Source: Actinomycetota bacterium | GTDB lineage: Bacteria > Actinomycetota > Actinomycetes > Nanopelagicales > Nanopelagicaceae | DNA: 58,105 bases | Assembly: GCA_009701185.1 (NCBI GenBank) | Contig: WLKQ01000003.1 | Span: forward strand, 1-58,105 | Direction: 5' to 3' | Made by a program: the position numbers and the translations under genes | Notes under the pieces: generated by a model | Seen by the model: only the letters and a program-made list of their open reading frames with translations | Database searches by the model: none | Told to the model about the DNA's origin: nothing | Shown: positions 48,515-55,935 of the stretch, piece by piece | Numbering within the stretch: the stretch's first letter is position 1 | How the letters are laid out: each line of letters opens with the position of its first letter

Positions 48515-49461
48515 TATGCGGCCACCCTTTCAATTGCGCGTAGTCGAACTGAGGCCGAACGTGAATTTTCTTCTAACTCTTTTTCTGTTGGAGTTTCACT
48601 ACCACGAATGACGAGAGAAAACTTGGCAGCAAACTCAGGTAGTTCGAACGGAAGATCTCGTGGCGTACCAGACGTTGTTGATGCAACAAAAAGATCTTTG
48701 ACAATTCGATCTTCAAGTGATTGGAATGACATGACAACTAATCGACCGCCAACAGTTAATAGGTTTAGAGCAGCTGGCAATGCACGAGTAATCGCACCAA
48801 GTTCATCATTGGTTTCAATACGCAGCGCCTGGAAAGTACGTTTGGCGGGGTTTCCACCAGTACGTCGAGTCGCTGCAGGAATCGCATTCTTAACCAGGCT
48901 TGCAAGCACACTAGTTGAGTTCAAGGGTGCAATAGTGCGGGCTTTAACGATTGATTCAACAACTCGTGTAGCAAATTTTTCTTCACCGTATGTACGCAAA
49001 ATACGAACCAGCTGCCCAGGCTCATATGTATTAAGGATTTCTGCAGCAGTTAAGGATTGTGTCCTATCCATTCGCATATCTAACGGAGCTTCCTGTGAAT
49101 AAGAAAAACCACGATTTGCTTCATCTAGCTGCAAAGAAGATACGCCGAGATCAAAGAGTGCACCAACAATATTTGTGTGACCAAATGATTTAACAACTGA
49201 TTCAATTGAATCAAATGTTGTATGTGCCACGTGCAGCCGATCTGCAAATGGCGCAAGCCTTGCAGATGCGCGATCAATAGCATCCTGGTCGCGATCAATA
49301 CCTATAACAGTCAGGTGTGGGAATTTTTGTAAAAGAGCTTCTGTGTGGCCACCTAAACCTAAGGTTGCATCAACCACGACAGGATTTTCACGCGAGTTAA
49401 TTGCGGGAGTAAGAAGCTCGATACAGCGATCTCGCATAACTGAAATGTGCGTACTTGTCAT
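48514..49461 (-). CDS. rsmH: 16S rRNA (cytosine-1402 N4)-methyltransferase
   Basis: SAM-dependent enzyme (MraW) methylating C1402 in the ribosomal decoding centre. It has 315 residues. The N-terminus HISVMRDRCIELLTPAI, the SAM loop VVDATLGLGGHTEALLQKFP near residue 28, GALFDLGVSSLQLDEANRGF near residue 107 with RMDRTQSLTAAEILN, and RTFQALRIETNDELGAI near residue 208 are all typical. The 162-bp upstream gap contains an mraW-type RNA element. Confidence 0.97.
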   Translation of the reverse strand: MTSTHISVMRDRCIELLTPAINSRENPVVVDATLGLGGHTEALLQKFPHLTVIGIDRDQDAIDRASARLAPFADRLHVAHTTFDSIESVVKSFGHTNIVGALFDLGVSSLQLDEANRGFSYSQEAPLDMRMDRTQSLTAAEILNTYEPGQLVRILRTYGEEKFATRVVESIVKARTIAPLNSTSVLASLVKNAIPAATRRTGGNPAKRTFQALRIETNDELGAITRALPAALNLLTVGGRLVVMSFQSLEDRIVKDLFVASTTSGTPRDLPFELPEFAAKFSLVIRGSETPTEKELEENSRSASVRLRAIERVAA

Positions 49462-49517
49462 TACTCCCCCTTTCGATTAACTGCACTTAACTCATTAACT
49501 AACTGGTGTTATCTGAA

Positions 49518-49619
49518 CTCTCACCTCTGGTCACCGCCGGCCGACGGATCTGTTTAGTAGCGGCGCCGGGGAAGGGGCGCCGATACGTTCGAAGGGTCGG
49601 CGGTGGCCACAAATGAGAG
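49518..49619 (-). ncRNA. Structured leader between mraZ and rsmH, probably the mraW RNA motif
   Basis: On the minus strand CTCTCA (49619-49614) can pair with TGAGAG (49523-49518), and GGCCACCGCCGAC pairs imperfectly with GTCGGCCGGCGGTGACC. An inner hairpin GGCGCC-CCTTCCCC-GGCGCC lies near the middle. The element fills most of the 162-bp gap. An actinobacterial RNA motif called mraW is known upstream of mraW/rsmH genes, and this fits by place and by its long GC-rich stem in an otherwise low-GC genome. It could be cis-regulatory; I could not compare it with the family model. Confidence 0.65.
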
Positions 49620-49623
49620 TCAT

Positions 49624-50055
49624 TTAGAAAAGTCCCGGAAAGACCTCCTCTGAAACATCAGCAAAACTCTTTTCGCGATCTGCTAAATATTCATTCCAAG
49701 AAGTTGCATCCCAAATTTCTACGCGAGTATTTGCGCCAATAACAACGCAATCTTTTTCAAGGCCTGCATATGTACGAAGTCCTTGCGGAATTGTTATGCG
49801 ACCTTGGCGATCTGGAATTTCATCATGTGCACCTGCAAACATCACACGGCTGTAATCGCGTGCTGATTTTGCAGTGACTGGCGCTTGTTTTAGCGTTTCC
49901 GTAATAACAGAAAATTCATTTGTTGGAAAAACATAAAGACAACGTTCTTGTCCTTTTGTAATTACTAAACCTGAAGCAAGCTCTTCGCGAAATTTCGCAG
50001 GAAGAATGAGACGACCTTTTTCATCAAGGCGCGGTTCGTGGGTGCCTAGAAACAT
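49624..50055 (-). CDS. mraZ: Transcriptional regulator MraZ
   Basis: DNA-binding regulator of the division and cell-wall cluster, 143 residues. It has two SpoVT/AbrB-like repeats: [19 protein letters not shown] near residue 11 and [20 protein letters not shown] near residue 85, each with the DxxGR and P-F/L-R pattern. [15 protein letters not shown] is the normal start; a G-rich site (GGGGAAGGGGG) lies upstream. MraZ forms rings that bind short tandem repeats before its own gene, and such repeats are present at 50111-50190, so it probably autoregulates the cluster. Confidence 0.96.
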   Translation of the reverse strand: MFLGTHEPRLDEKGRLILPAKFREELASGLVITKGQERCLYVFPTNEFSVITETLKQAPVTAKSARDYSRVMFAGAHDEIPDRQGRITIPQGLRTYAGLEKDCVVIGANTRVEIWDATSWNEYLADREKSFADVSEEVFPGLF

Positions 50056-50110
50056 TTTCAGCGCCCCCTTCCCCAGGTTCGCTAGCCGTGTGGATTCTCG
50101 GCTTAGTTCC

Positions 50111-50190
50111 CCACTTTACTCCACTTTCCTCCTTTTTCAACCACCTTTCGCCACTATTTTCCCTTTTCCGCCCACTCTCCCCCCACTGCG
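50111..50190 (-). promoter_or_regulatory. MraZ operator array: eight 10-bp units
   Basis: Between the DUF3040 terminator and mraZ, the plus strand shows a CC-initial unit every 10 bp: ccactttact (50111), ccactttcct (50121), cctttttcaa, ccacctttcg, ccactatttt, cccttttccg, cccactctcc and ccccactgcg. In mraZ orientation this is AAAGTGG or a variant repeated at helical pitch; four units carry CCAC in the same register, two carry it shifted by 1-2 bp, and two are degenerate. It resembles MraZ sites described in Mollicutes (AAAGTG-type repeats) and the TGGG-N5 repeats of E. coli, but is longer. Confidence 0.8.
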
Positions 50191-50197
50191 AAGGCAT

Positions 50198-50224
50198 AAA
50201 AAAAGACCCTCACAAGGAGGGCCT
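50198..50224 (-). terminator. Rho-independent terminator after DUF3040
   Basis: On the minus strand AGGCCCTC pairs with GAGGGTCT (8 bp, one G-U), the loop is CTTGT, and seven T's follow. It lies 24 bp after the DUF3040 stop and insulates the SOS polymerase operon from mraZ. Confidence 0.9.
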
Positions 50225-50247
50225 CTATGGTGAATTCCGGTGATGTC

Positions 50248-50601
50248 CTACTGGTTATTGCGCTCATCCCAACGAGATTGCAGCTTTGAATTGATGCCCG
50301 GACTCTTGCGAGCGCTAGTTTTCTGTAATCGCTTCGCCTTTGCCCCAAATGATGAGAGCGCCAGGATGATTCCTGCCAGAGAGATGATGAAACCTAGGAC
50401 TCCGACCGGAGTTACCTTTGCAATCAGGCCTGTAAAGAGAACGGCAATGCCTGTAATGAAGAGGGCCAGCGAGGCCATAATTCGTGGCCGCTTAGGTGAA
50501 GAGGTGCTGCCAGAGAGAGCTGAAAAAAGCCGTGGATCCTCGGTTAAAAGGGCGGCCTCCATCTCTTGGAGCATTCGCTTCTCATGATCTGACAAAGGCA
50601 T
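50248..50601 (-). CDS. DUF3040 family membrane protein
   Basis: Actinobacterial membrane protein of unknown function, 117 residues. The N-terminus PLSDHEKRMLQEMEAALLTE and the DPRLFSAL segment are the DUF3040 signature. Two hydrophobic helices (about 42-60 and 65-88) follow, then a basic tail. It lies 32 bp after dinB and just before mraZ, a neighbourhood seen in other actinobacteria. It may be transcribed with the SOS operon by read-through, but no function is known to me. Confidence 0.87.
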   Translation of the reverse strand: MPLSDHEKRMLQEMEAALLTEDPRLFSALSGSTSSPKRPRIMASLALFITGIAVLFTGLIAKVTPVGVLGFIISLAGIILALSSFGAKAKRLQKTSARKSPGINSKLQSRWDERNNQ

Positions 50602-50633
50602 AGGCCAACAATAGAAGATTTTTTCGCACCCCG

Positions 50634-51803
50634 CTACTCCTCGTGACTGGGCTTAATAAGACGTGCAGGACGCACACTTCCCGCCCCAAATCGTGCTCGG
50701 GCCCTATCAATAGCTCCATCGGCCTGACGCCAGCCGCTTTCTCGTGCACCCAAAACCATCTGCTCTGGAGCACCACTACTTAAGTTATCCAGCGATACCC
50801 CCACCAGGCGAAGGCGTGCTCGATCAATTTTTAGGCCTTGATAGAGAGCCTTCACAACGTCATAGATTTCATGAGTTCCATCTAAGGGCAGCGCTAGCGT
50901 TTTAGATCTATTGATAGTTGAGAAATCCGCAAAGCGCACCTTGATAGAAATAGTCTTTGCAAATAAATCCTTATCGCGCAATCTGGCTGAGGCGCGCTCA
51001 GTTAAACGCAAGAACTCGGTAAGAATTTGAGCCGGATCATCTAAGTCTTGAGGGAAAGTCTCTGCCGCGCTAATACTTTTTTCAGCATCACTAGGTGAGA
51101 CATCTCGATAATCGCGACCCCATGCCAGTTCATAGAGTGATGCACCATTTGCTTCACCTAATGCGCGAATGAGAGTTGCTCTCGGTAAATTGGCGATGTC
51201 TTCAATGGTACGAAGCCCTAAGCGCTCTAATGTTTCGGCAGTCTTTGGCCCAACTCCCCACATCGCATTGATGGGAAGTGGATGTAAAAAAGTAAGAATG
51301 CGATCAGAGGTTATCTCTAACATTCCATTTGGCTTGCAGTGTTGGGATGCAAGTTTTGCTATGAACTTTGATGGCGCAATTCCGACTGAACATGTTATTC
51401 CTTCTTGCGCCTCTACTTTTGCTCGAATTGCAGTTGCGATTTCACGTGGTGAACCTAATAAACGTTGTACGCCGCTGACATCCAAGAAGGCTTCATCTAA
51501 AGAAATTGGTTCGACCCATGGCGTAAAGCTCTCAAAGATCTCCATAATGTGGCCGGAGACTTCTTGGTATCTGGGCATATCAACGGGAAGGAAAATCGCA
51601 TGCGGTGCTAAACGCCGGGCCCGTCCGACTGGCATTGCTGAATGAATTCCAAATTTTCGTGCTTCATAATTTGCAGCAGATACGACTCCGCGAACACCCA
51701 TTCCTATAACAACTGCTTTTCCTTTGAGTTCAGGATTATCACGCTCGGCAACGGAGGCAAAGAATGCATCCATATCCACATGCAGGATTGAGGCCGACGT
51801 CAT
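50634..51803 (-). CDS. dinB: DNA polymerase IV (DinB, Y-family)
   Basis: Translesion polymerase, 389 residues. Catalytic carboxylates are present: D10 in ILHVDMDAFFASV and D103/E104 in EPISLDEAFLDVSG. YEARKFGIHSAMPVGRARRL is the fingers motif, and the thumb has HhH-type sequence MWGVGPKTAETLERLGLRTI near residue 181. QMVLG near residue 358 could be a beta-clamp contact. The normally conserved Glu after FFASV is Ala here. The ATG overlaps the dnaE2 stop (ATGA), so both polymerases are made together. Unlike ImuB, the active site is complete. Confidence 0.94.
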   Translation of the reverse strand: MTSASILHVDMDAFFASVAERDNPELKGKAVVIGMGVRGVVSAANYEARKFGIHSAMPVGRARRLAPHAIFLPVDMPRYQEVSGHIMEIFESFTPWVEPISLDEAFLDVSGVQRLLGSPREIATAIRAKVEAQEGITCSVGIAPSKFIAKLASQHCKPNGMLEITSDRILTFLHPLPINAMWGVGPKTAETLERLGLRTIEDIANLPRATLIRALGEANGASLYELAWGRDYRDVSPSDAEKSISAAETFPQDLDDPAQILTEFLRLTERASARLRDKDLFAKTISIKVRFADFSTINRSKTLALPLDGTHEIYDVVKALYQGLKIDRARLRLVGVSLDNLSSGAPEQMVLGARESGWRQADGAIDRARARFGAGSVRPARLIKPSHEE

Positions 51804-54800
51804 ATTGCCAGCGTACTTTCTTTAGTCCGCCAACTTTCATATGCCGCGCGTAAATCCCATGCGCCTGTCCCCCGGATTGAAATTCCACGCGCTCCAGTGC
51901 GGCGAGTCTGCCCTCTCACCAGTAGCAGAGATGTCGAATACAGCGTGCTGGCGTAATCTGCTTGCATATCAGTAAAAAAAGCTGAATCGCTACAGCCGTA
52001 TCCATCATCGAGAGTTAAGAAAATTACACGCTTTCCTGATCTAACCGGTGGCGTCTGCAACGCAACCTTGATGCCGGCCACAAGAACACTAGAGCCAGAG
52101 CGCTGAGTAAGTAACTGCGATGAGCGCACGGCGCCGATAGCGTTGAGAAATTCACTATAAAACTCAATAAGGTGCGCGGACATGTCGATACCTAAACGTT
52201 CGACTTCGTGGCGCACGATTTCTGCTGGCTTCATGTCGGGCAGACCACTACTAATCAGCGTAGGGGCAGCAAAAGCTAAGTTCATCTGTGCGCCAGAAAT
52301 AGCTTTACTTGGAGAACGTTGTAAGTCAGAGAAATACAATAAGAGATCGCGACGATTAACATCGGTGTGCAAACGATCAAATGCACCGGTCAAAATTGCG
52401 CTCTCTGTAACTGGCGCACTACTTCCAGAGCGATGAACGAAATCACCGAGATCGGTATAAGGACGACCGGCAATAATAGATTTGATTTCAGCATCACTAA
52501 TCTTTTCAATAGTCGATAGCGCTATGCGAATTGCGGCGCCTTTTTCTTCAACGCGGTATACCGAATCAGATTCATTAACATCTAATGGTGCAACGGTAAG
52601 TCCCATTTGACGCACTTCATCAACAATCAAACGCTTGGGGTACATGCCAGGATCATGCGTAAGTACTCCAGCTAAAAAAGCAGCAGGGTAATGTGTTTTG
52701 AGCCAGGCCGATTGGTATGTAGGCAGTGCAAAGGCAGCAGCATGTGCCTTACAAAAACCAAATGATGCAAAGGCGCGCAGTAGATCCCAAATCTGGGTAA
52801 TGACTGGTAGTTCGTAGCCCTTTGCCGTTGCGGCAGGAAAGAACCAATCGCACACTTCTTGTTGGCCCGCCTTGTCCCCCAATGCTCTACGTTTTTCATC
52901 TGCGCTAGCAAGGGATGCACCAGTCATCGTTGCAATGATTTCGATAACCTGTTCATGAAAAACAACAACACCTTCGGTATCACGCAAGATCTCATAAAGG
53001 TCCGGGTGAATTATCTGGGCTGGACTCCAGCCATGCCGAGCCTTTAAAAATGGCGTAATCATGTCGCCTTTAACTGGGCCGGGTCTAAAAAGTGAGATAT
53101 CGATAATTAAATCGGTAAAAGTTTTGGGCTCTAACTTTCCAACTAACTCACGCTGACCTGGACTCTCTATCTGAAACATACCCAGGGTTCGCGTTGATTG
53201 GATTAAATCAAATGTTGCCGGGTCATCTATTGGCACAGTATCGATATCAACTTTTTCATTCTGTGCGCGTTCGATTTCAGTCAGTGCATATGAAATCGCT
53301 GATTGCATGCGCACGCCTAAGACATCTAGTTTTAATAATCCAATAGCCTCAACATCATCTTTATCAAAGACCACCATGGGGTAACCGCTTGCACTAGCCA
53401 TCAGTGGAGTGCGATCTAATAAACCCCCGTCGGATAAAACAATCGCACATGGATGCATCGCTAGGTGTCGCGGCAGACCATCAAGACGTTGAGCAAGTGC
53501 AATCGTCATGGCAGTCAACGGCGCTGAAACATTGAGAGATTTCAACTCGGGCAGGTTTTCTAGAACACTAGAAATATTGCGTGCACGCACATGTGGCATT
53601 GACTTAGCAAGTAAGTCAATCTCAATCGCAGGCAAACCAAGTGCTGCACCTGCATCGCGAATTGCATGGCGAGCACGATAGGTATCGACCATTGCAACCG
53701 TGGCGCACCGTGATTGATTATTAGGTGTATCCCAGTTCGTATCACCGTAGCGTTTAAAAACCATGTCATAGATCTCAAGGCGCCGGTGTGATTCAACATC
53801 GATATCTATGTCGGGCAAAGCTCGACGCAGCGGTGAGCAAAAGCGCTCCATTAATAAACCGTGCTGCATCGGTTCAACGCCAGAGATTCCAAGTAAATGG
53901 CAGATTAGTGAGCCCGCACCACTGCCACGTGCAGCAACGCGAATACCAGCGCTTCGTGCCATGTCGCAAATATCGGCGACGGTTAGAAAATAGGATTCAA
54001 AGCCAAGTGTTGCAACCGTGGCTAGCTCATCATCTAAACGCAGGCGCGCACGCTTAATAGTTGTGGCATCGCTATAGCGCCAATTAATACCAGCCTCACT
54101 GCGCGTGCGCAAAAGTGTGCGCATCTGATGTGCTGATTCAGCGCCAACAACGTGTGGCTCAGGTAAGTGCGCCCCTCCCAAGCCAATATCGCGTGCAGGT
54201 GATAACAGGCAACGCTCGGCCCATTCTCTAGTCGTTGCTAGTAGTTGCCGCGGTGTGCGCTCACCTGCAGCGCGTGCAATTTCAGCAGCCACGGTAATCA
54301 TCTCATCGCCGGATTTTAAAAAGCCTTCAGCATTGGTGCGTTCGACGTGACGCGGGTGCAGCGGTACTAATTGACGCGCGCAATCTAAGACATCTGCTAC
54401 AGGTCCATCGATACGATCTCGCATGCGAACCGCATTTGTAATAACTGCATCGATGTCATTGTCCCGTGCAAAAATTAATGACTTGGCAGCCTGCGATGTA
54501 GAACGTGGACCCTTACCCGCAGCTAAATGCGATATGCACTCAATGGCATTGCCGGCAAATAAATCGCGCGTCATATTAAATGTCATAAAAGCTGCATCGC
54601 TGTGGTTGTCGGTTAATAATCTACCTACAGGTGATTCCGGTCCGTGCAGTGCATAGAGATTTGAACTGTAGTGACTAAAGCGCTGCAAAAATTCAAGAGT
54701 CAGAATTGGATTGCGGTTATCGCTCACCATCGCCAGTGATGTCAGTAAGCGACAGAGCGAACGCCATCCACCATCACTGTGCGCCAACAACGTAATACGA

Positions 54801-55027
54801 TTTTTCGGGCTGCCAATATCGATTCCTAAATTGACTCCAATAATTGGTGCGATACCAAACTCAACACAACTCTGCGCAAAGCGAACCGCGCCAGCTAAGC
54901 CGTCACGATCAGTCAGTGCTAGTGCAGGCATTTCAAACTCTGCAGCCCGGGCAACTAGATCTGCTGGTTGTGTGGTGCCGTATTTAAGTGAGTATGCACT
55001 TGCAACGTTCAGGTGTATGAAGCTCAT
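51800..55027 (-). CDS. dnaE2: DnaE2-type error-prone DNA polymerase
   Basis: C-family polymerase used in damage tolerance, 1075 residues from ATG at 55027, which overlaps the DUF6504 stop as ATGA. Polymerase aspartates are in LPDIDIDVESHRRLEIYD (D406, D408, D410). RGSGAGSLICHLLGISGVEP is near residue 367 and SLFRPGPVKGDMITPFLKAR near residue 660. The PHP domain looks inactive: where DnaE1 has HLHVHTEYS this has HLNVASAYS, and TDHG becomes TDRDG. The subgroup resembles the Streptomyces dnaE2 that is also next to a dinB. A LexA box lies upstream of the operon. Confidence 0.92.
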   Translation of the reverse strand: MSFIHLNVASAYSLKYGTTQPADLVARAAEFEMPALALTDRDGLAGAVRFAQSCVEFGIAPIIGVNLGIDIGSPKNRITLLAHSDGGWRSLCRLLTSLAMVSDNRNPILTLEFLQRFSHYSSNLYALHGPESPVGRLLTDNHSDAAFMTFNMTRDLFAGNAIECISHLAAGKGPRSTSQAAKSLIFARDNDIDAVITNAVRMRDRIDGPVADVLDCARQLVPLHPRHVERTNAEGFLKSGDEMITVAAEIARAAGERTPRQLLATTREWAERCLLSPARDIGLGGAHLPEPHVVGAESAHQMRTLLRTRSEAGINWRYSDATTIKRARLRLDDELATVATLGFESYFLTVADICDMARSAGIRVAARGSGAGSLICHLLGISGVEPMQHGLLMERFCSPLRRALPDIDIDVESHRRLEIYDMVFKRYGDTNWDTPNNQSRCATVAMVDTYRARHAIRDAGAALGLPAIEIDLLAKSMPHVRARNISSVLENLPELKSLNVSAPLTAMTIALAQRLDGLPRHLAMHPCAIVLSDGGLLDRTPLMASASGYPMVVFDKDDVEAIGLLKLDVLGVRMQSAISYALTEIERAQNEKVDIDTVPIDDPATFDLIQSTRTLGMFQIESPGQRELVGKLEPKTFTDLIIDISLFRPGPVKGDMITPFLKARHGWSPAQIIHPDLYEILRDTEGVVVFHEQVIEIIATMTGASLASADEKRRALGDKAGQQEVCDWFFPAATAKGYELPVITQIWDLLRAFASFGFCKAHAAAFALPTYQSAWLKTHYPAAFLAGVLTHDPGMYPKRLIVDEVRQMGLTVAPLDVNESDSVYRVEEKGAAIRIALSTIEKISDAEIKSIIAGRPYTDLGDFVHRSGSSAPVTESAILTGAFDRLHTDVNRRDLLLYFSDLQRSPSKAISGAQMNLAFAAPTLISSGLPDMKPAEIVRHEVERLGIDMSAHLIEFYSEFLNAIGAVRSSQLLTQRSGSSVLVAGIKVALQTPPVRSGKRVIFLTLDDGYGCSDSAFFTDMQADYASTLYSTSLLLVRGQTRRTGARGISIRGTGAWDLRAAYESWRTKESTLAI

Positions 55028-55305
55028 ACCGATCGAATAATCCACTGACCGCTAAGTTCATCGCGTTCGAGTTCAAATGTCGTGAGCGAACCAATGGGTG
55101 CCGCTTCTACGCGCCACACTGCCCGGGCTTGATCATCAGGGCGATACTTGCCATCACTAATTCGATTCCACCATCCCCCGGCTTCACACCATCTGGATAA
55201 CACTGCATGGATGCGAAAGCGCCTGCCCTTGAAAGTAAATTCAATCGGCGTTGTTGCGCCATCGATCATGACATCGTGGGCGGGGCTAATCTGCGGGGCT
55301 GACAT
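55024..55305 (-). CDS. DUF6504-like protein of the SOS polymerase operon
   Basis: Small soluble protein, 93 residues from ATG at 55305; the ORF can extend 26 codons upstream, but that would cross the LexA box. The core reads TPIEFTFKGRRFRIHAVLSR, then WCEAGGWWNRI and a beta-rich end ERDELSGQWIIRSV. I take it to be DUF6504, a small family often found beside actinobacterial dnaE2/dinB genes. AAGGAG is 12 nt upstream. It is the first gene of the LexA-controlled operon and is translationally coupled to dnaE2, so it may be a polymerase accessory factor. That role is inference. Confidence 0.75.
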   Translation of the reverse strand: MSAPQISPAHDVMIDGATTPIEFTFKGRRFRIHAVLSRWCEAGGWWNRISDGKYRPDDQARAVWRVEAAPIGSLTTFELERDELSGQWIIRSV

Positions 55306-55336
55306 CGCGGGCAAAGACTCCTTCAGGCTGTGGATA

Positions 55337-55354
55337 TTCGAACAGGTGTTCGAA
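55337..55354 (-). promoter_or_regulatory. LexA (SOS) box
   Basis: TTCGAAC-AGGT-GTTCGAA: perfect 7-bp arms around 4 bp, matching the Gram-positive/actinobacterial LexA consensus CGAAC-N4-GTTCG. It ends 31 bp before the DUF6504 start codon, so LexA should repress the DUF6504-dnaE2-dinB operon until DNA damage. Confidence 0.92.
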
Positions 55355-55407
55355 AAATAGCCCCCCGGACTGACAAAAGGCAAGTGGCGGCGCGTGTCGG
55401 CTCGATA

Positions 55408-55429
55408 AGTAGTTGAAATTTCAACTACT
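55408..55429 (+). promoter_or_regulatory. Perfect 22-bp palindrome before doxX
   Basis: The half-site AGTAGTTGAAA is followed directly by its exact complement, centred 50 bp upstream of the DoxX start codon. TTGAAA inside it could be a -35 box with TACGGA 17 bp later as -10. Palindromes of the form TTGAAATTTCAA are common MarR-type operators, which often control DoxX-like redox genes. No MarR gene is in this window. Confidence 0.7.
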
Positions 55430-55467
55430 ATGTTCTACGGAACGTATTCATCAACCTAAGGAGTCCC

Positions 55468-55881
55468 ATGAACGCAGTACTAGTAATCGGTCGCATCATG
55501 TTTGCGCTGATCTTCATTAATTCAGGTATCAGCCACCTGACCAAGCTTGAGGCAATGACTGGCTATGCCACATACAAAAAGGTCCCAGCTGCCAAGCTCA
55601 GTGTCATCGTTTCAGGTCTGATGATTCTGATTGGTGGACTCTATGTTGCCTTCGGTGTCTATGCAGATCTCGGCGCACTTCTTATCGCACTGTTCTTAGT
55701 TCCAGCAGCATTCATGATGCATGCATTCTGGAAAGAGAGCGATGCAACTGCAAAGCAGAATGAAACTATTGGTTTCTTTAAAGACCTATCACTTGCTGGT
55801 GCGGCCCTGATCATCTTTGCTCTAGTCGGCGCAGGTGCAGATTTTGGTCCAAGCATTACAGGTGCATTCTTTAACTTCTAG
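55468..55881 (+). CDS. DoxX family membrane protein
   Basis: Small four-helix membrane protein, 137 residues. FALIFINSGISHLTKLEAM near residue 12 is the DoxX pattern, followed by MILIGGLYVAFGVYADLGAL and LVPAAFMMHAFWKESDA. DoxX-like proteins are tied to thiol or quinone redox stress, but this one lacks cysteines. AAGGAG stands 4 nt before the ATG. It is a single-gene unit on the plus strand, with a palindromic operator in front and a terminator behind. Confidence 0.87.
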   Translation: MNAVLVIGRIMFALIFINSGISHLTKLEAMTGYATYKKVPAAKLSVIVSGLMILIGGLYVAFGVYADLGALLIALFLVPAAFMMHAFWKESDATAKQNETIGFFKDLSLAGAALIIFALVGAGADFGPSITGAFFNF

Positions 55882-55892
55882 TAACTTAAGTA

Positions 55893-55935
55893 GTAAAGCC
55901 CTCGCAGATTAACTCTGTGGGGGCCTTACTTTTTT
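55893..55935 (+). terminator. Rho-independent terminator of doxX
   Basis: GCCCTCGCAGA (55898-55908) pairs with TCTGTGGGGGC (55914-55924) over 11 bp with two G-U pairs and loop TTAAC. After a one-base mismatch the stem extends through GTAA/TTAC, and six T's follow. The right arm contains the stop codon of the convergent MFS gene. Confidence 0.88.

Noticed and set aside
48608-49102. Plus-strand ORF of 164 codons opposite rsmH
   Set aside because: Antisense of the conserved rsmH coding sequence; long open frames on the opposite strand are common here.
51169-51645. Plus-strand ORF of 158 codons opposite dinB
   Set aside because: Antisense of conserved polymerase motifs, no supporting signals.
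51800-55027. Second dnaE as a duplicated or decaying copy of dnaE1
   Set aside because: The frame is full length with the polymerase triad intact, and it has DnaE2-type context (LexA box, dinB).
55306-55383. Longer start for the DUF6504-like protein
   Set aside because: It would translate through the LexA box, and the extra residues do not resemble the family.
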